Assembly (NCBI GenBank): GCA_002336975.1
Contig: DDFA01000119.1
Location: forward strand, 1 to 15,145
Source of the DNA: Phyllobacteriaceae bacterium UBA1940
Lineage (GTDB): Bacteria; Pseudomonadota; Alphaproteobacteria; Rhizobiales; Rhizobiaceae
DNA length: 15,145 nucleotides
Direction: 5' to 3'
The notes beneath the pieces were generated by a model. That model had not been told where the DNA came from, ran no database searches, and saw only the letters and a program-made list of their open reading frames with translations. Each line of letters starts with the position of its first letter. Positions within the stretch are counted from its first letter, which is position 1. Shown one piece after another: positions 1 through 8,653 of this stretch. A program made the translations under genes and the position numbers.

Positions 1-32
1 GCGCCGGCATCGTCGCATCGATCAAAGACTAA
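1..32 (+). CDS. tuf: Elongation factor Tu, C-terminal end (partial)
   Basis: Only the last nine codons are present, in frame from base 3: A-G-I-V-A-S-I-K-D, then TAA at 30-32. This resembles the end of bacterial EF-Tu (G-A-G-V/I-V-A-x), the GTPase that delivers aminoacyl-tRNA to the ribosome. Its place directly before rpsJ matches the common proteobacterial order rpsL-rpsG-fusA-tuf-rpsJ. The call rests on nine residues plus context, so it is probable rather than certain. Confidence 0.8.
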   Translation, partial: AGIVASIKD

Positions 33-54
33 GACGGGATCAACTGGATCTGGC

Positions 55-75
55 GGGCGCGGATACGCCGCGCCC
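55..75 (+). other. Hairpin in the tuf-rpsJ gap
   Basis: GGGCGCGG (55-62) and CCGCGCCC (68-75) form a perfect 8-bp stem with a 5-nt loop. No T-run follows, so it does not look like an intrinsic terminator. It lies 21 nt before the rpsJ start and could mark a processing or pause site between the str-type and S10 transcripts. The function is inferred. Confidence 0.5.
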
Positions 76-96
76 AACCGGACAAGGAAGTGACGC

Positions 97-405
97 ATGA
101 ACGGTCAAAACATACGCATCCGCCTCAAGGCGTTTGATCACCGAGTGCTTGACGCCTCGACCAAGGAAATCGTGTCGACCGCCAAGCGGACCGGCGCAAA
201 CGTTCGCGGCCCGATCCCGCTGCCGACGCGCATCGAGAAGTTCACCGTGAACCGCTCGCCGCACATCGACAAGAAGAGCCGCGAGCAGTTCGAGATGCGC
301 ACTCACAAGCGCCTTCTCGACATCGTTGACCCGACCCCGCAGACCGTGGACGCGCTGATGAAGCTCGACCTGGCCGCCGGCGTCGACGTCGAGATCAAGC
401 TGTAG
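97..405 (+). CDS. rpsJ: 30S ribosomal protein S10
   Basis: A 102-residue protein of the normal S10 length, starting [15 protein letters not shown]. It carries the family core around residues 35-60 (R-G-P-I-P-L-P-T-R followed by the [14 protein letters not shown] loop). S10 sits in the 30S head and binds the 3' major domain of 16S rRNA; in many bacteria it also acts as NusE in transcription antitermination. AAGGAAG at 84-90 is a well-placed Shine-Dalgarno for the ATG at 97. It is the first gene of the S10 block, 64 bp after tuf, and no promoter is evident in that gap. Confidence 0.98.
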   Translation: MNGQNIRIRLKAFDHRVLDASTKEIVSTAKRTGANVRGPIPLPTRIEKFTVNRSPHIDKKSREQFEMRTHKRLLDIVDPTPQTVDALMKLDLAAGVDVEIKL

Positions 406-470
406 TTCGTCGGCCGACGGTCGTCAGCCGATACGAGCGGCGATCCGCGGACAACGAACGACAAACGAAC
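405..470 (+). repeat. Degenerate inverted repeat in the rpsJ-rplC gap
   Basis: Starting on the last base of the rpsJ stop, 405-425 and 450-470 are imperfect reverse complements (about 14 of 21 positions by hand, six outermost bases perfect: GTTCGT and ACGAAC). The left arm also contains the perfect palindrome CGTCGGCCGACG (408-419). Size (66 nt) and GTCG/CGAC content resemble the cleaner hairpin after rpsM, so this may be a decayed copy of that kind of element. The link is weak. Confidence 0.35.
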
Positions 471-514
471 ATGAGCCGGGCCAAAACCCAGCTCCTCTGA
501 AGGAAGAACGAGAA

Positions 515-1210
515 ATGCGTTCAGGTGTAATTGCACAGAAGGTCGGCATGACCCGCATCTACAATGATGCGGGCGAGCACGTGCCTGTCACCGTTCTCAA
601 GATGGAGAACTGCCAGGTGGTCGCGCAGCGCACCCAGGAAAAGAACGGCTACACCGCCGTTCAGCTGGGCGTCGGCCTGTCGAAGGTCAAGAATACGTCG
701 AAGGCCGAGCGTGGCCATTTCGCCACCGCCTCGGTCGAGCCGAAGGCCAAGGTCGCGGAGTTCCGCGTCACGCCGGAGAACATGCTCGACGTCGGCGCCG
801 AAATCACCGTCGATCACTTCGTCGCCGGCCAGAAGGTCGACGTGACGGGCACCTCGATCGGCAAGGGTTTCCAGGGCGTCATCAAGCGTCACAACTTTGG
901 TGGCGGCCGCGCGACACACGGTAACTCGGTGTCGCACCGCACGCACGGTTCGACCGGTCAGCGCCAGGATCCGGGCCGCGTGTTCAAGGGCAAGAAGATG
1001 GCCGGGCACATGGGCAATGTGCGCGTCACCACACAGAACGTAGAAGTCGTCTCGACCGATGCCGATCGCGGCCTGATCCTGATCCGCGGCGCAGTCCCCG
1101 GTTCGAAGGGCGCGTGGATCATGGTTCGCGACGCCGTGAAGAATCCGCTGCCGGAGAGCGCGCCGAAGCCGGCCGGCATCCGCAAGGCGGCCGAGAAGGG
1201 GGCCGAGTGA
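515..1210 (+). CDS. rplC: 50S ribosomal protein L3
   Basis: A 231-residue L3, somewhat longer than the roughly 209 residues of E. coli because of an extended C-terminus. It opens [14 protein letters not shown]. The conserved extension toward the peptidyl-transferase centre is at about 118-166 (G-F-Q-G-V-I-K-R-H, then G-Q-R-Q-D-P-G at 148-154 and G-K-K-M-A-G-H-M-G). In E. coli the PrmB methyltransferase modifies a Gln in this segment. L3 binds 23S rRNA early in 50S assembly. AAGGAAG at 500-506 precedes the ATG. The stop shares one base with the rplD start (TGATG), implying translational coupling. Confidence 0.98.
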   Translation: MRSGVIAQKVGMTRIYNDAGEHVPVTVLKMENCQVVAQRTQEKNGYTAVQLGVGLSKVKNTSKAERGHFATASVEPKAKVAEFRVTPENMLDVGAEITVDHFVAGQKVDVTGTSIGKGFQGVIKRHNFGGGRATHGNSVSHRTHGSTGQRQDPGRVFKGKKMAGHMGNVRVTTQNVEVVSTDADRGLILIRGAVPGSKGAWIMVRDAVKNPLPESAPKPAGIRKAAEKGAE

Positions 1211-1830
1211 TGGAACTGAAAGTACAGACCCTCGGCGGCAAAGCCGCCGGCAACGTTTCGCTCTCGGATGCGATTTTCGGCCTCGAGCCGCGCGAGGACA
1301 TCCTCGCCCGCGTCGTGCGCTGGCAGCTCGCCGCGCGCCAGCAGGGCACGCACCAGTCGAAGGGCCGTTCGGAGATCAACCGGACCAAGTCCAAGATGTA
1401 CAAGCAGAAGGGCACCGGCCGCGCCCGCCACCACGCCGCATCGGCGCCGCAGTTCCGCGGCGGCGGCAAGGCCCACGGCCCGGTTGCGCGCAGCCACGCT
1501 CACGACCTTCCCAAGAAGGTGCGTGCGCTCGGCCTGAAGCATGCGCTTTCGGCGAAGCTGAAGTCCGACAGCCTGATCGTCATCGACGAACTGTCGCTGA
1601 AGGACGCCAAGACCAAGGCGCTGGTCGCCAGCTTGGCGTCGCTTGGCCTGAGCAACGCTCTGGTCATCGGCGGCGCCGAGGTCGACCAGGGTTTTGCCCG
1701 CGCCGCGGCCAACATCCCGAACATCGACGTGCTGCCGGTTCAGGGCATCAACGTCTACGACATTCTGCGTCGCGGCACGCTGGTCCTGTCCAAGGCCGCT
1801 GTCGAGGCTCTCGAGGAGCGCTTCAAATGA
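1210..1830 (+). CDS. rplD: 50S ribosomal protein L4
   Basis: The ATG at 1210 overlaps the rplC stop by one base and gives the typical L4 N-terminus [10 protein letters not shown]. The frame is open farther upstream inside rplC, but only this start gives the usual length (206 residues). The basic loop that lines the nascent-peptide tunnel is at about 55-95 (K-Q-K-G-T-G-R-A-R, then [11 protein letters not shown]). In E. coli, L4 also represses the S10 operon; whether that holds here cannot be seen. It overlaps rplW by ATGA. Confidence 0.98.
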   Translation: MELKVQTLGGKAAGNVSLSDAIFGLEPREDILARVVRWQLAARQQGTHQSKGRSEINRTKSKMYKQKGTGRARHHAASAPQFRGGGKAHGPVARSHAHDLPKKVRALGLKHALSAKLKSDSLIVIDELSLKDAKTKALVASLASLGLSNALVIGGAEVDQGFARAAANIPNIDVLPVQGINVYDILRRGTLVLSKAAVEALEERFK

Positions 1831-2120
1831 CCGATCTGCGCCACTATGACGTGATCGTCTCTCCGGTGATCACCGAAAAATCGACCATGGCTTCGGAAAA
1901 CAACCAGGTCGTCTTCAACGTCGCCCGCAAGGCCACCAAGCCGCAGATCAAGGCGGCGATCGAAGCCTTGTTCGGCGTCAAGGTGACGGGCGTCAACACA
2001 CTCGTTCGCAAGGGCAAGGTGAAGCGCTTCCGCGGCTCCATCGGCACGCTGAGCGATGTGAAGAAGGCTGTCATCACGCTCAAGGACGGCGACTCGATCG
2101 ACGTCGCAACCGGTCTGTAA
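1827..2120 (+). CDS. rplW: 50S ribosomal protein L23
   Basis: A 97-residue L23 with the family N-terminus (residues 2-20: [18 protein letters not shown]) and the basic segment [10 protein letters not shown] near 70. L23 sits at the exit of the 50S tunnel and is the docking site for trigger factor and signal recognition particle. Its ATG overlaps the rplD stop by four bases (ATGA), so translation is probably coupled to L4. Confidence 0.98.
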   Translation: MTDLRHYDVIVSPVITEKSTMASENNQVVFNVARKATKPQIKAAIEALFGVKVTGVNTLVRKGKVKRFRGSIGTLSDVKKAVITLKDGDSIDVATGL

Positions 2121-2137
2121 GCGGACAGGGGAAGAAA

Positions 2138-2971
2138 ATGGCACTTAAAAGCTACAAGCCGACGACGCCCTCCCAGCGACAGCTGGTGATCGTCGACCGT
2201 TCCGGCCTGCACAAGGGCAAGCCGGTCAAGGGTCTGACCGAGGGTCTGAAGTCGTCGGGCGGCCGCAACAATGCCGGCCGCGTCACCGCCCGATTCCAGG
2301 GCGGGGGTCACAAGCGCACCTACCGCATCATCGACTTCAAGCGCCGCAAGCTTGACGTCGCCGCCACGGTCGAGCGCCTGGAATACGATCCGAACCGCAC
2401 CGCGTTCATCGCGCTGATCAAGTATGAGGACGGCGAGCTGTCCTACATCCTGGCGCCGCAGCGGCTCGCCGCCGGCGATCAGGTGATCGCGGCGCAGTCG
2501 GCCGACGTGAAGCCGGGCAATGCGATGCCGCTGCAGTCGATGCCGGTCGGCACGATCGTGCACAATGTCGAGCTGAAGCCGGGCAAGGGCGGTCAGGTCG
2601 CCCGTTCGGCCGGCTCCTACGCCCAGCTGGTCGGCCGCGACCAGGGCATGGCGATCCTGCGCCTGAACTCGGGCGAACAGCGGCTGGTGCACGGCTCGTG
2701 CTTCGCCACCGTTGGCGCGGTGTCGAACCCCGACCACGGCAACATCAATCTCGGCAAGGCCGGCCGTTCGCGCTGGCTCGGCCGTCGCCCGCACAATCGC
2801 GGCGTCACCATGAACCCGGTCGACCACCCGCATGGCGGCGGCGAAGGCCGCACCTCGGGCGGCCGTCACCCGGTCACTCCGTGGGGCAAGCCGACGAAGG
2901 GCAAGAAGACCCGGTCCAACAAGTCGACCGACAAGTTCATCATGCGCTCGCGCCACGCGCGCAAGAGCTAA
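2138..2971 (+). CDS. rplB: 50S ribosomal protein L2
   Basis: A 277-residue L2 of the usual length, a primary 23S rRNA binder needed for subunit joining and peptidyl transfer. It begins [14 protein letters not shown]. The C-terminal signature [13 protein letters not shown] starts at residue 225; His230 corresponds to E. coli His229, which is linked to peptidyl-transferase activity. The basic tail [10 protein letters not shown] follows. GGGGAAG upstream of 2138 serves as the ribosome-binding site. Confidence 0.99.
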   Translation: MALKSYKPTTPSQRQLVIVDRSGLHKGKPVKGLTEGLKSSGGRNNAGRVTARFQGGGHKRTYRIIDFKRRKLDVAATVERLEYDPNRTAFIALIKYEDGELSYILAPQRLAAGDQVIAAQSADVKPGNAMPLQSMPVGTIVHNVELKPGKGGQVARSAGSYAQLVGRDQGMAILRLNSGEQRLVHGSCFATVGAVSNPDHGNINLGKAGRSRWLGRRPHNRGVTMNPVDHPHGGGEGRTSGGRHPVTPWGKPTKGKKTRSNKSTDKFIMRSRHARKS

Positions 2972-2985
2972 GAGAGGTAAGCCAA

Positions 2986-3264
2986 GTGACCCGTTCAGTC
3001 TGGAAGGGCCCGTTTGTCGACGGCTATCTGCTGAAGAAGGCAGACAAGGTCCGCGAAGGCGGCCGCAGCGAAGTGATCAAGATGTGGGCCCGCCGGTCCA
3101 CCATCCTGCCGCAGTTCGTCGGTCTCACCTTCGGCGTCTACAACGGCCAGAAGCACGTGCCGGTCTCGGTCAACGAGGACATGGTCGGCCACAAGTTCGG
3201 CGAGTTCGCCCCGACCCGTACCTATTACGGCCACGGCGCGGACAAGAAGGCGAAGAGGAAGTAA
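2986..3264 (+). CDS. rpsS: 30S ribosomal protein S19
   Basis: A 92-residue S19 that starts at GTG (2986), which gives the normal N-terminus [11 protein letters not shown] after the initiator. AGAGAGG (2971-2977) lies 8 nt before it and supports this start. Conserved parts include [13 protein letters not shown] (about 34-46) and the tail [10 protein letters not shown]19 binds the 16S rRNA head with S13 near the A-site finger. The same frame is open far upstream inside rplB, but that is a shadow. Confidence 0.98.
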   Translation: MTRSVWKGPFVDGYLLKKADKVREGGRSEVIKMWARRSTILPQFVGLTFGVYNGQKHVPVSVNEDMVGHKFGEFAPTRTYYGHGADKKAKRK

Positions 3265-3266
3265 CA

Positions 3267-3656
3267 ATGGGCAAGGCCAAGGCTCCCCGCGGACTTGCGG
3301 ACAACGAAGCGCGCGCCGTGCTGCGCACGATCCGCATCTCGCCGCAGAAGCTCAATCTCGTCGCGGCGCTGATCCGCGGCAAGAAAGTCGCAACCGCGCT
3401 GAACGATCTCGAGTTCTCGACCAAACGGATCTCGGGCACGGTCAAGAAGACGCTGGAAAGCGCCATCGCGAACGCCGAGAACAATCACAATCTCGACGTC
3501 GACGCTCTGGTCGTCGCCGAGGCCTATGTCGGCAAGTCGATCGTGATGAAGCGGTTCCACACGCGTGGCCGCGGCCGCGCCTCGCGCATCGAGAAGCCGT
3601 TCTCGCACCTGACGATCGTCGTGCGCGAAGTTGAAGAGAAAGTGGAGGCTGCCTGA
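3267..3656 (+). CDS. rplV: 50S ribosomal protein L22
   Basis: A 129-residue L22. It has the globular domain start [19 protein letters not shown] (about 15-33) and the tunnel-lining hairpin ending [17 protein letters not shown] (about 94-111). It contacts all six domains of 23S rRNA; its loop forms part of the tunnel constriction with L4, where macrolide-resistance changes arise in other bacteria. Two bases separate it from rpsS, and its stop shares a base with the rpsC start (TGATG). Confidence 0.98.
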   Translation: MGKAKAPRGLADNEARAVLRTIRISPQKLNLVAALIRGKKVATALNDLEFSTKRISGTVKKTLESAIANAENNHNLDVDALVVAEAYVGKSIVMKRFHTRGRGRASRIEKPFSHLTIVVREVEEKVEAA

Positions 3657-4366
3657 TGGGTCAGAAAGTCAATCCGATCGGTCTGCGTCTCGGCATCAAC
3701 CGCACCTGGGACTCGCGTTGGTTCGCCAACAGCGGCGAATATTCCCGGCTGCTGCACGAAGACATCGCGATCCGCAAATATCTCGAGAAGGAGCTGAAGC
3801 AGGCCGCCGTCTCGAAGATCGTCATCGAGCGTCCGCACAAGAAGTGCCGCGTCACGATCCACGCCGCCCGTCCTGGCCTGATCATCGGCAAGAAGGGCGC
3901 GGACATCGAGAAGCTGCGCAAGAAGCTGATGGAGATGACCAAGTCGGACACCAGCCTCAACATCGTCGAGGTGCGCAAGCCCGAGATCGACGCCAAGCTG
4001 GTCGCGCAGTCGATCGCCCAGCAGCTGGAGCGCCGCATCGCGTTCCGCCGCGCCATGAAGCGCGCCGTCCAGTCGGCGATGCGCCTGGGCGCCGAGGGCA
4101 TCCGCATCAACTGCTCGGGCCGTCTCGGCGGCGCTGAAATCGCTCGCATGGAGTGGTATCGCGAAGGCCGCGTGCCGCTGCATACGCTGCGCGCCGACGT
4201 CGATTACGGCACGGCCGAAGCTCAGACCGCCTACGGCATCTGCGGCGTAAAAGTCTGGATCTTCAAGGGCGAAATCCTTGAGCACGATCCGATGGCTTCC
4301 GAGCGCCGCGCCACTGAAGGCGACAACCAGAACACCGGCGGCCAGCGCCGTCGCGAGACCGCGTAA
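3656..4366 (+). CDS. rpsC: 30S ribosomal protein S3
   Basis: A 236-residue S3 at the mRNA entry of the 30S subunit, where with S4 and S5 it contributes to mRNA unwinding. The N-terminus [13 protein letters not shown] is canonical. A type-II KH domain has its G-K-K-G loop at residues 78-81, followed by the S3 C-terminal domain ([12 protein letters not shown] around 150). The C-terminus is a polar tail. It is coupled to rplV by a one-base overlap. Confidence 0.98.
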   Translation: MGQKVNPIGLRLGINRTWDSRWFANSGEYSRLLHEDIAIRKYLEKELKQAAVSKIVIERPHKKCRVTIHAARPGLIIGKKGADIEKLRKKLMEMTKSDTSLNIVEVRKPEIDAKLVAQSIAQQLERRIAFRRAMKRAVQSAMRLGAEGIRINCSGRLGGAEIARMEWYREGRVPLHTLRADVDYGTAEAQTAYGICGVKVWIFKGEILEHDPMASERRATEGDNQNTGGQRRRETA

Positions 4367-4401
4367 TCACCGCGGCAGGCAAGGATTTGGAGTAGAGAAC
4401 G

Positions 4402-4815
4402 ATGCTGCAGCCAAAGCGCACAAAGTTCCGCAAGCAGTTCAAGGGACGGATCCACGGTGTCGCCAAGGGCGGCACCAACCTGGATTTCGGCGGCTTTGGT
4501 CTGAAGGCGTTGGAACCCAACCGCGTCACGGCGCGTGAGATCGAGGCGGCCCGCCGCGCGATCACCCGCGCGATGAAGCGCCAGGGCCGTGTGTGGATCC
4601 GCGTGTTCCCGGACGTGCCGGTGACGTCGAAGCCGACCGAAGTCCGCATGGGCAAGGGCAAGGGCGCGATCGATTACTGGGCCTGCCGGGTCAAGCCGGG
4701 CCGCGTGATGTTCGAGCTCGATGGCGTCAATGAAGAGACCGCCCGCGAAGCGCTGCGCCTCGGCGCCGCCAAGCTTTCGGTCAAGACGCGCTTCATCCAG
4801 CGCATCGCAGAATAG
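4402..4815 (+). CDS. rplP: 50S ribosomal protein L16
   Basis: A 137-residue L16 starting [16 protein letters not shown]. It has the usual central segment [25 protein letters not shown] (about 63-87). L16 assembles late into the 50S near the A-site tRNA elbow and is related to archaeal and eukaryotic L10e. GGAG at 4389-4392 serves the ATG. The 35-bp gap after rpsC holds nothing else notable. Confidence 0.98.
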   Translation: MLQPKRTKFRKQFKGRIHGVAKGGTNLDFGGFGLKALEPNRVTAREIEAARRAITRAMKRQGRVWIRVFPDVPVTSKPTEVRMGKGKGAIDYWACRVKPGRVMFELDGVNEETAREALRLGAAKLSVKTRFIQRIAE

Positions 4816-4829
4816 GAAGGGCGCGCATC

Positions 4830-5030
4830 ATGAAAACCGCCGATGTCCGGGGCATGAGCCCTGACCAGATGAACGACGAACTGGCCAAGCTGAAGAAAGA
4901 GCAGTTCAACCTGCGCTTCCAGAAGGCGACCGGCCAGATGGAAAAGACCGCGCGCGTGAAGCAGATTCGCCGCGACATCGCCCGCATCAAGACGATCGCA
5001 GCCGAAAAGGCCGCGGGCAACAAGGCTTAA
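4830..5030 (+). CDS. rpmC: 50S ribosomal protein L29
   Basis: A 66-residue, almost fully helical L29 with the family pattern [23 protein letters not shown] (first ~32 residues after the start) and a second basic helix [13 protein letters not shown]. It packs against L23 at the tunnel exit. It lies 14 bp after rplP and 11 bp before rpsQ in a tight co-transcribed run. Confidence 0.97.
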   Translation: MKTADVRGMSPDQMNDELAKLKKEQFNLRFQKATGQMEKTARVKQIRRDIARIKTIAAEKAAGNKA

Positions 5031-5041
5031 GGAACAAAACC

Positions 5042-5284
5042 ATGCCGAAGCGCATCCTGCAGGGCGAAGTCGTCAGCGACAAGAACGACAAGACGGTTGT
5101 CGTGCGCGTCGAGCGCCGCTTCACGCATCCTGTCATGAAGAAGACCGTGCGTATGTCGAAGAAGTACAAGGCGCACGACGAGAACAACGCCTGCAAGGTT
5201 GGCGATCAGGTGTTCATTCAGGAATCGAAGCCGATTTCGAAGGACAAGACCTGGATCGTCGTCTCCGAAGCGGCCACCAAATAA
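5042..5284 (+). CDS. rpsQ: 30S ribosomal protein S17
   Basis: An 80-residue S17 with the OB-fold pattern [19 protein letters not shown] (8-26), then [19 protein letters not shown] and [20 protein letters not shown]17 is an early binder of the 16S rRNA 5' domain. It closes the S10 block; the 58-bp gap that follows holds a small hairpin and then rplN. Confidence 0.98.
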   Translation: MPKRILQGEVVSDKNDKTVVVRVERRFTHPVMKKTVRMSKKYKAHDENNACKVGDQVFIQESKPISKDKTWIVVSEAATK

Positions 5285-5296
5285 GACAGATGCAAG

Positions 5297-5319
5297 CCGG
5301 CCGCTGTGCAAGGGGCCGG
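5297..5319 (+). other. Small hairpin in the rpsQ-rplN gap
   Basis: CCGGCC (5297-5302) and GGCCGG (5314-5319) form a 6-bp GC stem with an 11-nt loop at the boundary between the S10 and spc blocks. No T-run follows and no promoter is evident, so readthrough from S10 into spc is likely. It may be a pause or processing site, or chance in GC-rich DNA. Confidence 0.35.
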
Positions 5320-5342
5320 ACAAGAGATAAAGGCGGTCAGTC

Positions 5343-5711
5343 ATGATTCAGATGCAAACTAACCTGGACGTTGCCGACAATTCCGGTGCGCGCCGCGTCA
5401 TGTGCATCAAGGTGCTGGGCGGTTCGAAGCGGAAATACGCCTCGGTCGGCGACATCATCGTCGTCTCGATCAAGGAGGCCATTCCGCGCGGCCGCGTCAA
5501 GAAGGGCGACGTGATGAAGGCGGTCGTGGTTCGCACGGCCAAGGACATCCGCCGCGCCGACGGCAGCGTCATTCGCTTCGACAAGAACGCAGCCGTTCTG
5601 GTCGACAACAAGAAAGAGCCGGTCGGCACGCGCATCTTCGGGCCGGTTCCGCGCGAACTGCGCGCCAAGAACCACATGAAGATCATCTCGCTCGCGCCTG
5701 AAGTGCTGTAA
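5343..5711 (+). CDS. rplN: 50S ribosomal protein L14
   Basis: A 122-residue L14 of exact family length: [21 protein letters not shown] at the start, then [21 protein letters not shown]14 forms inter-subunit bridges with 16S rRNA and is the docking surface for silencing factor RsfS in E. coli. It is the first gene of the spc block. AAAGG at 5329-5333 is the likely ribosome-binding site. Confidence 0.98.
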   Translation: MIQMQTNLDVADNSGARRVMCIKVLGGSKRKYASVGDIIVVSIKEAIPRGRVKKGDVMKAVVVRTAKDIRRADGSVIRFDKNAAVLVDNKKEPVGTRIFGPVPRELRAKNHMKIISLAPEVL

Positions 5712-5723
5712 GGAACGACGTCC

Positions 5724-6035
5724 ATGAACAAGATCAAGAAAGGCGACAAGGTCGTCGTTCTCGCCGGCAAGGACAAGGGCCGCACCGGTGAAGTCATTCG
5801 CATGATGCCCAAGGACGACAAGGCCGTCGTGCGCGGGATCAACATCGTGCGCCGCCATCAGCGCCAGTCGCAGACCCAGGAAGGCGGCATCATTTCCAAG
5901 GAAGCGCCGATCCACCTCTCCAACATCGCAGTCGCCGATCCCAAGGACGGCAAGGCGACGCGCGTGAAGATCGAGGTCAAGGACGGCAAGAAGGTGCGCG
6001 TCGCCAAGCGCTCGGGAGCTACGATCGATGGCTAA
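5724..6035 (+). CDS. rplX: 50S ribosomal protein L24
   Basis: A 103-residue L24 with an N-terminal KOW motif ([20 protein letters not shown], about 5-24) and the L24 block [18 protein letters not shown] (about 52-69). It initiates 50S assembly by binding the 5' end of 23S rRNA. Its last eight bases overlap the start of rplE. Confidence 0.98.
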   Translation: MNKIKKGDKVVVLAGKDKGRTGEVIRMMPKDDKAVVRGINIVRRHQRQSQTQEGGIISKEAPIHLSNIAVADPKDGKATRVKIEVKDGKKVRVAKRSGATIDG

Positions 6036-6597
6036 GAAGACTGAACTGGCCGGCAACCAGCCGCGCCTCAAGAAGATTTACAACGAGACCATCCGGAAAG
6101 CTCTCAAGGAGCAGTTCGGATACGACAACGACATGCAGATTCCGCGCATCGACAAGATCGTGCTGAACATGGGCGTTGGCGAGGCGACGGCCGATTCCAA
6201 GAAGCCCACGGTCGCGGCCGAGGACCTGTCGCTGATCGCCGGCCAGCGCGCCGTCGTCACCCGGGCCCGCAATTCGATCGCCGGCTTCAAGGTCCGCGAG
6301 AACATGCCGATCGGCGCCAAGGTCACCTTGCGCCAGGACCGCATGTATGAATTCCTCGATCGCCTGATCAACATCGCGCTGCCGCGGGTTCGCGACTTCC
6401 GCGGCCTGAACGGCAAGAGCTTTGACGGCCGCGGCAATTATGCCATGGGCATCAAGGAGCACATCGTGTTCCCGGAAATCAACTACGACAAGGTTGATCA
6501 GGTCTGGGGCATGGACATCATCGTCTGCACGACCGCCAACACGGATGACGAAGCCAGGGCTCTGCTCAAGGCTTTCAACTTCCCGTTCCGGCAGTAA
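6028..6597 (+). CDS. rplE: 50S ribosomal protein L5
   Basis: A 189-residue L5 that binds 5S rRNA and forms a bridge to S13. Recognisable parts are [15 protein letters not shown] (about 38-52), the [13 protein letters not shown] block (about 80-92) and [16 protein letters not shown] (about 137-152). The ATG lies eight bases inside rplX; GGGAG at 6014-6018 within rplX is the Shine-Dalgarno, so the two are likely translationally coupled. Confidence 0.98.
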   Translation: MAKKTELAGNQPRLKKIYNETIRKALKEQFGYDNDMQIPRIDKIVLNMGVGEATADSKKPTVAAEDLSLIAGQRAVVTRARNSIAGFKVRENMPIGAKVTLRQDRMYEFLDRLINIALPRVRDFRGLNGKSFDGRGNYAMGIKEHIVFPEINYDKVDQVWGMDIIVCTTANTDDEARALLKAFNFPFRQ

Positions 6598-6623
6598 CGG
6601 CAAGCGAACAAAGGACAAATTGA

Positions 6624-6929
6624 ATGGCAAAGACCAGTTCAGTCGAGAAGAACAACCGCCGCCGCAAGATGGTTGCGAACGCCGCCGCCAAGCGCAAGGC
6701 GCTCAAGGCTGTCATCATGGACCAGAGCAAGCCCATGGACGAGCGTTTCCGCGCCCAGCTCAAGCTTTCCGCGATGCCGCGCAATACGGCCAAGACCCGC
6801 ATCCGTAACCGTTGCGAAGTCACCGGCCGTCCGCGCGCCTATTATCGCAAGCTCGGCATGTCGCGTATCGCGCTGCGCGAGCTCGGTTCGCTCGGGCTCG
6901 TCCCGGGCCTGGTCAAGTCCAGCTGGTAA
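6624..6929 (+). CDS. rpsN: 30S ribosomal protein S14 (long, zinc-free form)
   Basis: A 101-residue S14 of the long form. It has only one Cys (in [10 protein letters not shown]) and lacks the two C-x-x-C pairs of the short zinc-binding paralogue, so it does not depend on zinc. The C-terminal half [21 protein letters not shown] is canonical. S14 is a late-assembling head protein next to S3 and S10. Its stop codon overlaps the Shine-Dalgarno of rpsH. Confidence 0.98.
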   Translation: MAKTSSVEKNNRRRKMVANAAAKRKALKAVIMDQSKPMDERFRAQLKLSAMPRNTAKTRIRNRCEVTGRPRAYYRKLGMSRIALRELGSLGLVPGLVKSSW

Positions 6930-6941
6930 GGAGGCACGAGG

Positions 6942-7340
6942 ATGTCTTTGAGTGATCCCCTCGGCGATATGCTGACCCGCATCCGCAACGCCTACGGCCG
7001 GCGCAAGACCTCGGTCTCGACGCCCGCCTCGAAGCTGCGCGCCCGCGTTCTCGAAGTGATGAAGTCGGAAGGCTACATCCGCGACTTCAGCCAGACCGAT
7101 TTCGGCAATGGCAAGTCGGAGATCGAGATCGAGCTGAAATATGCGGAAGGCTCGCCGGTCATCCGCGAGATCGCACGCGTGTCGAAGCCCGGCCGCCGCG
7201 TCTACGTGGCCGCCCGTTCCATCCCGCAGGTCGCCAACGGCCTCGGCATCTCGATCCTGTCGACGCCCAAGGGCGTGATGGCGGATCACGAGGCGCGCGA
7301 GCAGAACGTCGGCGGCGAAATCCTCTGCCAGATCTTCTGA
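6942..7340 (+). CDS. rpsH: 30S ribosomal protein S8
   Basis: A 132-residue S8 starting [17 protein letters not shown]. The RNA-binding C-terminal signature [20 protein letters not shown] is at about 106-125. S8 binds the central domain of 16S rRNA, and in E. coli also represses the spc operon by binding rplE mRNA. The ribosome-binding site is a near-perfect AAGGAGG (6928-6934) embedded at the rpsN stop. Confidence 0.98.
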   Translation: MSLSDPLGDMLTRIRNAYGRRKTSVSTPASKLRARVLEVMKSEGYIRDFSQTDFGNGKSEIEIELKYAEGSPVIREIARVSKPGRRVYVAARSIPQVANGLGISILSTPKGVMADHEAREQNVGGEILCQIF

Positions 7341-7379
7341 TCAGGCTGAGCTCGAACAGAAAAGAACGAGGACAAGACA

Positions 7380-7913
7380 ATGTCTCGTATTGGTAAGAAA
7401 CCGGTCGCAGTGCCGGCGGGCGTCACCGCCCAGGTCAATGGCCAGACCGTGACCGCCAAGGGGCCCAAGGGCGAGCTGAAATTCGTCGTCAACGACGAAG
7501 TGCTGGTCAAGATGGAGAACGGCGCGATTTCGGTCGAGCCGCGCGACCAGACCAAGACCTCGCGCTCGCGCTGGGGCATGTCGCGCACCATGATCTCCAA
7601 CATCCTTTCGGGGGTGAAGGACGGCTTCGAAAAGAAGCTCGAGATCAGCGGCGTCGGCTATCGCGCGGCGATGCAGGGCAAGAACGTGCAGCTGTCGCTC
7701 GGCTTCTCGCACGAGGCGATCTACCAGACGCCCGACGGCATCACCATTGCGACGCCGAAGCCGACGGAAATCGTCATCAACGGCATCGACAAGCAGCAGG
7801 TCGGCCAGGTCGCCGCCGAGATCCGCGAATATCGCGGTCCCGAGCCTTACAAGGGCAAGGGCGTGCGCTACGCCGGCGAGCGGATCGTGCGCAAGGAAGG
7901 CAAGAAGAAGTAA
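7380..7913 (+). CDS. rplF: 50S ribosomal protein L6
   Basis: A 177-residue L6 with the two-domain duplicated fold: [14 protein letters not shown] at the start and the C-terminal signature [10 protein letters not shown] at about 155-164. L6 lies at the base of the L7/L12 stalk near the sarcin-ricin loop. It is the last gene before the first enlarged gap of the cluster, and a hairpin plus a repeat element follow its stop. Confidence 0.98.
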   Translation: MSRIGKKPVAVPAGVTAQVNGQTVTAKGPKGELKFVVNDEVLVKMENGAISVEPRDQTKTSRSRWGMSRTMISNILSGVKDGFEKKLEISGVGYRAAMQGKNVQLSLGFSHEAIYQTPDGITIATPKPTEIVINGIDKQQVGQVAAEIREYRGPEPYKGKGVRYAGERIVRKEGKKK

Positions 7914-7917
7914 TTGT

Positions 7918-7939
7918 GTTCGCCGCGTTGCGGCGGAAC
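7918..7939 (+). other. Hairpin directly after rplF
   Basis: GTTCGCCGC (7918-7926) and GCGGCGGAAC (7930-7939) form a 9-bp stem with one bulged G and a 3-nt loop, four bases after the rplF stop. The next bases are A/G-rich, not a T-run, so it is not a classical terminator. It could protect or define the 3' end of the upstream mRNA segment after processing. Confidence 0.45.
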
Positions 7940-7948
7940 AGGGAATTG

Positions 7949-8035
7949 GTGAATGGTGAATGGTGAAATGGCGGGTTGGTAGGATTGGCGTAAGAGCCGC
8001 TCATACCATTCACCATTTTTCCATTCACCATTCAC
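7949..8035 (+). repeat. 87-bp inverted-repeat element, copy 1 (rplF-rplR gap)
   Basis: Arms 7949-7971 and 8013-8035 are 23 nt each and match at 21 of 23 positions as reverse complements; one of the two mismatches is a G-U pair in RNA. The outer 15 bp are perfect. The spacer is 41 nt. Each arm is built from a tandem heptamer (GGTGAAT). A second copy of the same size lies after rplR at 8488-8574; a gapless hand alignment gives about 68 of 87 identical. It has no coding capacity and looks like a dispersed palindromic (REP/MITE-like) element. Confidence 0.8.
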
Positions 8036-8126
8036 TGTTGAAACCGCCACGGCAAGTGGTTGCGGGCAGGGCAGATCGTCTGACCGCGCAGAGCCGCCGC
8101 CGTCTCACAAGGCAGGAGTTATGACC

Positions 8127-8480
8127 ATGGCCAACAAGGCTGCTACCCAGAAACGCGCGCAGCGCATCCGCCGTCAGATCAAGAAGGTCGCCAACGGCCG
8201 TCCGCGTCTGTCGGTGCACCGCACTTCGCTGCACATCTACGCCCAGATCATCGACGACGCCAAGGGCCACACCGTGGCCGCCGCTTCGTCGCTGGAGAAG
8301 GACAACAAGGGCAAGTCGGGCGCCAATGTCGCCGCGGCTAGCGCCGTCGGCAAGCTGCTGGCGGAGCGCGCCAAGAAGGCGGGCGTCACCGAGGTCGTGT
8401 TCGATCGCGGCGCCTATATCTATCACGGCCGCGTCAAGGCGCTGGCTGAAGCCGCCCGCGAAGGCGGATTGAGCTTCTAA
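8127..8480 (+). CDS. rplR: 50S ribosomal protein L18
   Basis: A 117-residue L18 that binds 5S rRNA together with L5. It shows [22 protein letters not shown] and the C-terminal [25 protein letters not shown]. Two in-frame ATGs are six bases apart. AGGAG (8114-8118) is 8 nt from the second (8127) but only 2 nt from the first (8121), so I prefer 8127; 8121 would give 119 residues. The gene is bracketed by two copies of an 87-bp palindromic element. Confidence 0.97.
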   Translation: MANKAATQKRAQRIRRQIKKVANGRPRLSVHRTSLHIYAQIIDDAKGHTVAAASSLEKDNKGKSGANVAAASAVGKLLAERAKKAGVTEVVFDRGAYIYHGRVKALAEAAREGGLSF

Positions 8481-8487
8481 GTGACTG

Positions 8488-8574
8488 GTGAACGGTGAAT
8501 GGTGAAATGGGAGTTTGGTAGGTGTGGCCCTTAAGCTACTGATATCATTCTCCATTTTGCCATTCGTCATTCAC
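8488..8574 (+). repeat. 87-bp inverted-repeat element, copy 2 (rplR-rpsE gap)
   Basis: Arms 8488-8510 and 8552-8574 with a 41-nt spacer, the same geometry and orientation as copy 1 (7949-8035). The arms match at 18 of 23 positions, but four of the five differences are G-U pairs in RNA (the fifth is C-A), so the RNA hairpin would still pair at 22 of 23. It begins 7 nt after the rplR stop. The outer 5' arm is nearly identical to copy 1 (22 of 23), while the spacer has diverged most. Confidence 0.8.
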
Positions 8575-8653
8575 GTTAGACTTTCCGTCGCGGATCGGTT
8601 AAAGCCGGCCGCAATTTCAACCCGTGCTTCCGGAAAAAAATAAGGAACAGGAT

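Noticed and set aside
1844..2956. 370-residue minus-strand reading frame across rplW and rplB
   Set aside because: It lies antisense to two certain ribosomal genes and has the low-complexity Arg/Ala/Asp composition of a shadow frame.
7949..8574. Repeated units around rplR as a possible CRISPR array
   Set aside because: There are only two units, separated by a whole gene, each itself an inverted repeat; there is no regular repeat-spacer pattern.
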